Positions 14,709 through 16,318 of a stretch of 16,318 bases of DNA are shown here, piece after piece; position 1 is the first letter of the stretch, and every line of letters starts with the position of its first letter. Below the pieces are notes generated by a model. The model saw nothing but the letters and a program-made list of their open reading frames with translations, was not told the origin of the DNA and did no database searches. The stretch spans positions 1 through 16,318 of the forward strand of contig CAIVEA010000828.1 of assembly GCA_903904765.1 (NCBI GenBank), read 5' to 3'. This DNA comes from an uncultured Chloroflexota bacterium (GTDB lineage: Bacteria; Chloroflexota; Anaerolineae; Aggregatilineales; Phototrophicaceae). Both the position numbers and the translations under genes were made by a program.

Positions 14709-16318
14709 ATGCCTCTTTCTCTCCGTCCCCGCCGCCGTGTCCATCGCAAACGAAAGCCTGTGCCGGTTGCTACGGGTGCGATTCCGTGGGAACAAATCAT
14801 CCAGAACAACACTTCCGGCATGATTGTGGTGGATGCACAGCACCCGGATTTGCCGATTGTGTATGTGAACCGCATGGTCGAGGAGTATACCGGCTATTCG
14901 CAGGCTGAATTGGTGGGCAAGAATCCGCGCCTGTTTCAGGCGGAAGATCGGGAGCAAATCGGGCGGACAATCATCCGGCAAGCGATTCAAAATCAGCAAT
15001 CGTGTAAGGTCATCCTGCGGAATTATCGCAAAGATGGCTCGTTGTACTGGAACGAATTGCATGTTTCGCCCATTCGGGATGCGAACGGGGTGGTGACGCA
15101 TTTCGTAGGCGTACAGAATGATATTACAGCGCGGGTGGAAGCAGAACAGTCGTTGCGGGAGAGCGAAGGGCGCTTCCGCCAGATGGCCGAGAATTTGAAG
15201 GATGTCCTTATTCGGTTTGGGAAAGATAGCAAATCCACCTATATCTCACCTTCGGTGTACCAGTTGCTCGGCTACTACCCGGAACAACTGCTCGGCACTC
15301 CGGGGGATGGTTTGTTGCACCCGGAAGATCGCTTGCAGACGCAACGGATGGTGCAGCAGGCTATTGCTTCCGATTCACGCGGGATAATTATCCCCCAGCG
15401 ATTGCGGCATAAAGATGGTCATTATGTGTGGGTCGAATCCTCGGTGACGCTGGTGCGGAATACGAAAACGGGCGATTTGGAAGAACTAATCGCTGTGGTT
15501 CATGATGACAGCGAGCACAAGTTGATGGAGGAGGAGTTACGCAAGAGTGAAAACCATTGGCGCTCTTTGCTGCAATCGCAGACTTCGTTCTTGATTCGTG
15601 CTGATATGGACTATCACTATACCTATGTGAACAATGCGTTTGCAAAATGGTATGGCTGCCCCGCCGAACAACTTATTGGCAAGTCCATGCTTGAAGCCTT
15701 TGATCTGTCGGACTATTCCAAGACTTATAGCACGCTCCAAGAATGCCTTGCGAATCCGGGGCAGGCGGTTCGTGTTGAGTTGACGAAAAAATGCGAGGAT
15801 GGCAGCGTCCGCTATACGCTATGGGAATTTATCGTGCTGCTGGATGGGCAAGGCGATTTCTCCGAAGTGCAGTGCATGGGTTTCGATGTCACCCATCAGC
15901 ATGAACTGGAAGTGGCGCTGCGCGAGAGTGAGGAAAAATACCGCTTGATCGCAGAGAACACGTCGGATGGGATTGCGACGTGGAATAATGCCACCCGCCG
16001 CTTCACCTATACCTCGCCCTCGTATGATCGGACGCTAGGTGTGTCACCGGGGACGGCGATTACGTGGTCAACAGAGGACTATTTCCAGCGGGTTCATCCC
16101 GGTGATCTTGCCGACATGGTCAAGCGAGTCCAAACGGCGGTGTTTCAAAACGAAAAAACGATCTTGACGTTGTACCGAATGCGACATGGCGACGGGCATT
16201 ATATCTGGAAGGAAGATCACTATAACTGTCTGTACTCGCCTGATGGCAAACTGGTGAGACAGTACATCATCTCCCGCGATGTGACCGAGCGCAAACAGGC
16301 TGAAGAACGGGCGCTGCA
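14709..16318 (+). CDS. LOV-like plus multi-PAS sensor protein (probable histidine kinase), 3' end beyond right edge
   Basis: Open from ATG 14709 to the last base (536 codons plus 2 nt). The N-terminus is short and very basic (residues 4-16), then come four PAS-class domains: LOV-like 28-140, PAS2 152-272, PAS3 280-396, PAS4 408-527, ending SRDVTERKQAEERAL at the edge. No membrane segment. The LOV-like domain has GKNPRLFQ (70-77): Asn72 and Gln77 are present, but Pro73 sits where the adduct-forming Cys belongs. Asn105 (NYRKDG), Asn115 (YWNE) and Gln136 (GVQND) are also kept, at the same spacings as in oat phototropin LOV2, so flavin binding is plausible. PAS2 and PAS4 are close relatives of PAS2 and PAS3 of the kinase at 11056, so a HisKA/HATPase core is predicted beyond the edge. 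The ribosome-binding site is weak (GCAGAGA at about 14698-14704). Confidence 0.88.
   Translation, partial: MPLSLRPRRRVHRKRKPVPVATGAIPWEQIIQNNTSGMIVVDAQHPDLPIVYVNRMVEEYTGYSQAELVGKNPRLFQAEDREQIGRTIIRQAIQNQQSCKVILRNYRKDGSLYWNELHVSPIRDANGVVTHFVGVQNDITARVEAEQSLRESEGRFRQMAENLKDVLIRFGKDSKSTYISPSVYQLLGYYPEQLLGTPGDGLLHPEDRLQTQRMVQQAIASDSRGIIIPQRLRHKDGHYVWVESSVTLVRNTKTGDLEELIAVVHDDSEHKLMEEELRKSENHWRSLLQSQTSFLIRADMDYHYTYVNNAFAKWYGCPAEQLIGKSMLEAFDLSDYSKTYSTLQECLANPGQAVRVELTKKCEDGSVRYTLWEFIVLLDGQGDFSEVQCMGFDVTHQHELEVALRESEEKYRLIAENTSDGIATWNNATRRFTYTSPSYDRTLGVSPGTAITWSTEDYFQRVHPGDLADMVKRVQTAVFQNEKTILTLYRMRHGDGHYIWKEDHYNCLYSPDGKLVRQYIISRDVTERKQAEERAL

Noticed and set aside
14618..14908. Plus-strand 96-codon open frame across the start of the LOV sensor
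   Set aside because: It is in another frame from the LOV sensor, whose PAS motifs start at 14709 and are unmistakable; the short frame has no motif of its own.
1..16318. CRISPR array, tRNA or rRNA genes, transposase or integrase
   Set aside because: I saw no regularly spaced repeats, no tRNA-like cloverleaf, no rRNA segments and no transposase or integrase motif on either strand by eye.

Overview
The window looks like a stretch of bacterial chromosome from a Chloroflexota (Anaerolineae-like) organism. That is an inference from style: moderately GC-rich DNA, a large LuxR-type ATPase regulator, many PAS-rich soluble sensor kinases, a COG4188-type secreted hydrolase, and dispersed GC-rich CCCTC/GAGGG palindromes between genes. 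No 16S rRNA or other marker gene is present to prove it. I saw no tRNA, rRNA, CRISPR array or transposase.

Layout. (1) 1-1929, minus: 5' part of a LuxR/NB-ARC-type regulator with its HTH at the N-terminus, cut by the left edge. (2) 2156-3391, plus: secreted alpha/beta hydrolase, followed by a strong intrinsic terminator. (3) 3585-4895, plus: cytoplasmic GH13 alpha-amylase-family enzyme. (4) 5168-7688, plus: three genes joined by two 4-bp ATGA overlaps, namely a membrane-anchored Pro/Gln/Val-rich protein, the flavin transferase ApbE, and a secreted SH3-domain protein with an acidic, His-containing tail. A 13-bp stem hairpin follows. (5) 7898-8593, plus: six-helix ferric-reductase-like di-heme membrane protein. 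(6) 8690-10806, minus: OmpR-type response regulator and its membrane histidine kinase, joined by a TGATG junction. (7) 11056-16318: three related soluble PAS sensor-kinase genes in alternating orientation. The first is intact with a degenerate receiver at its N-terminus. The second, minus strand, is broken by a deletion plus frameshift. The third runs off the right edge.

How it may fit together. Genes of blocks 4 and 5 suggest an envelope redox module: ApbE supplies covalent FMN, the di-heme protein moves electrons across the membrane, and the two secreted or anchored proteins are partners of unknown role. No FMN-binding target domain is visible here. The two-component pair converges on this block and may or may not regulate it.

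The most interesting signal is in block 7. The first domain of the third sensor is a LOV domain with all five polar flavin-contact residues at exactly the spacing of oat phototropin LOV2, but with Pro where the photoactive Cys should be. The broken second sensor carries a more decayed LOV domain with Ser at that position. The three genes appear to be products of duplication and domain shuffling from one family, some of it built on flavin-type sensing without the Cys adduct.
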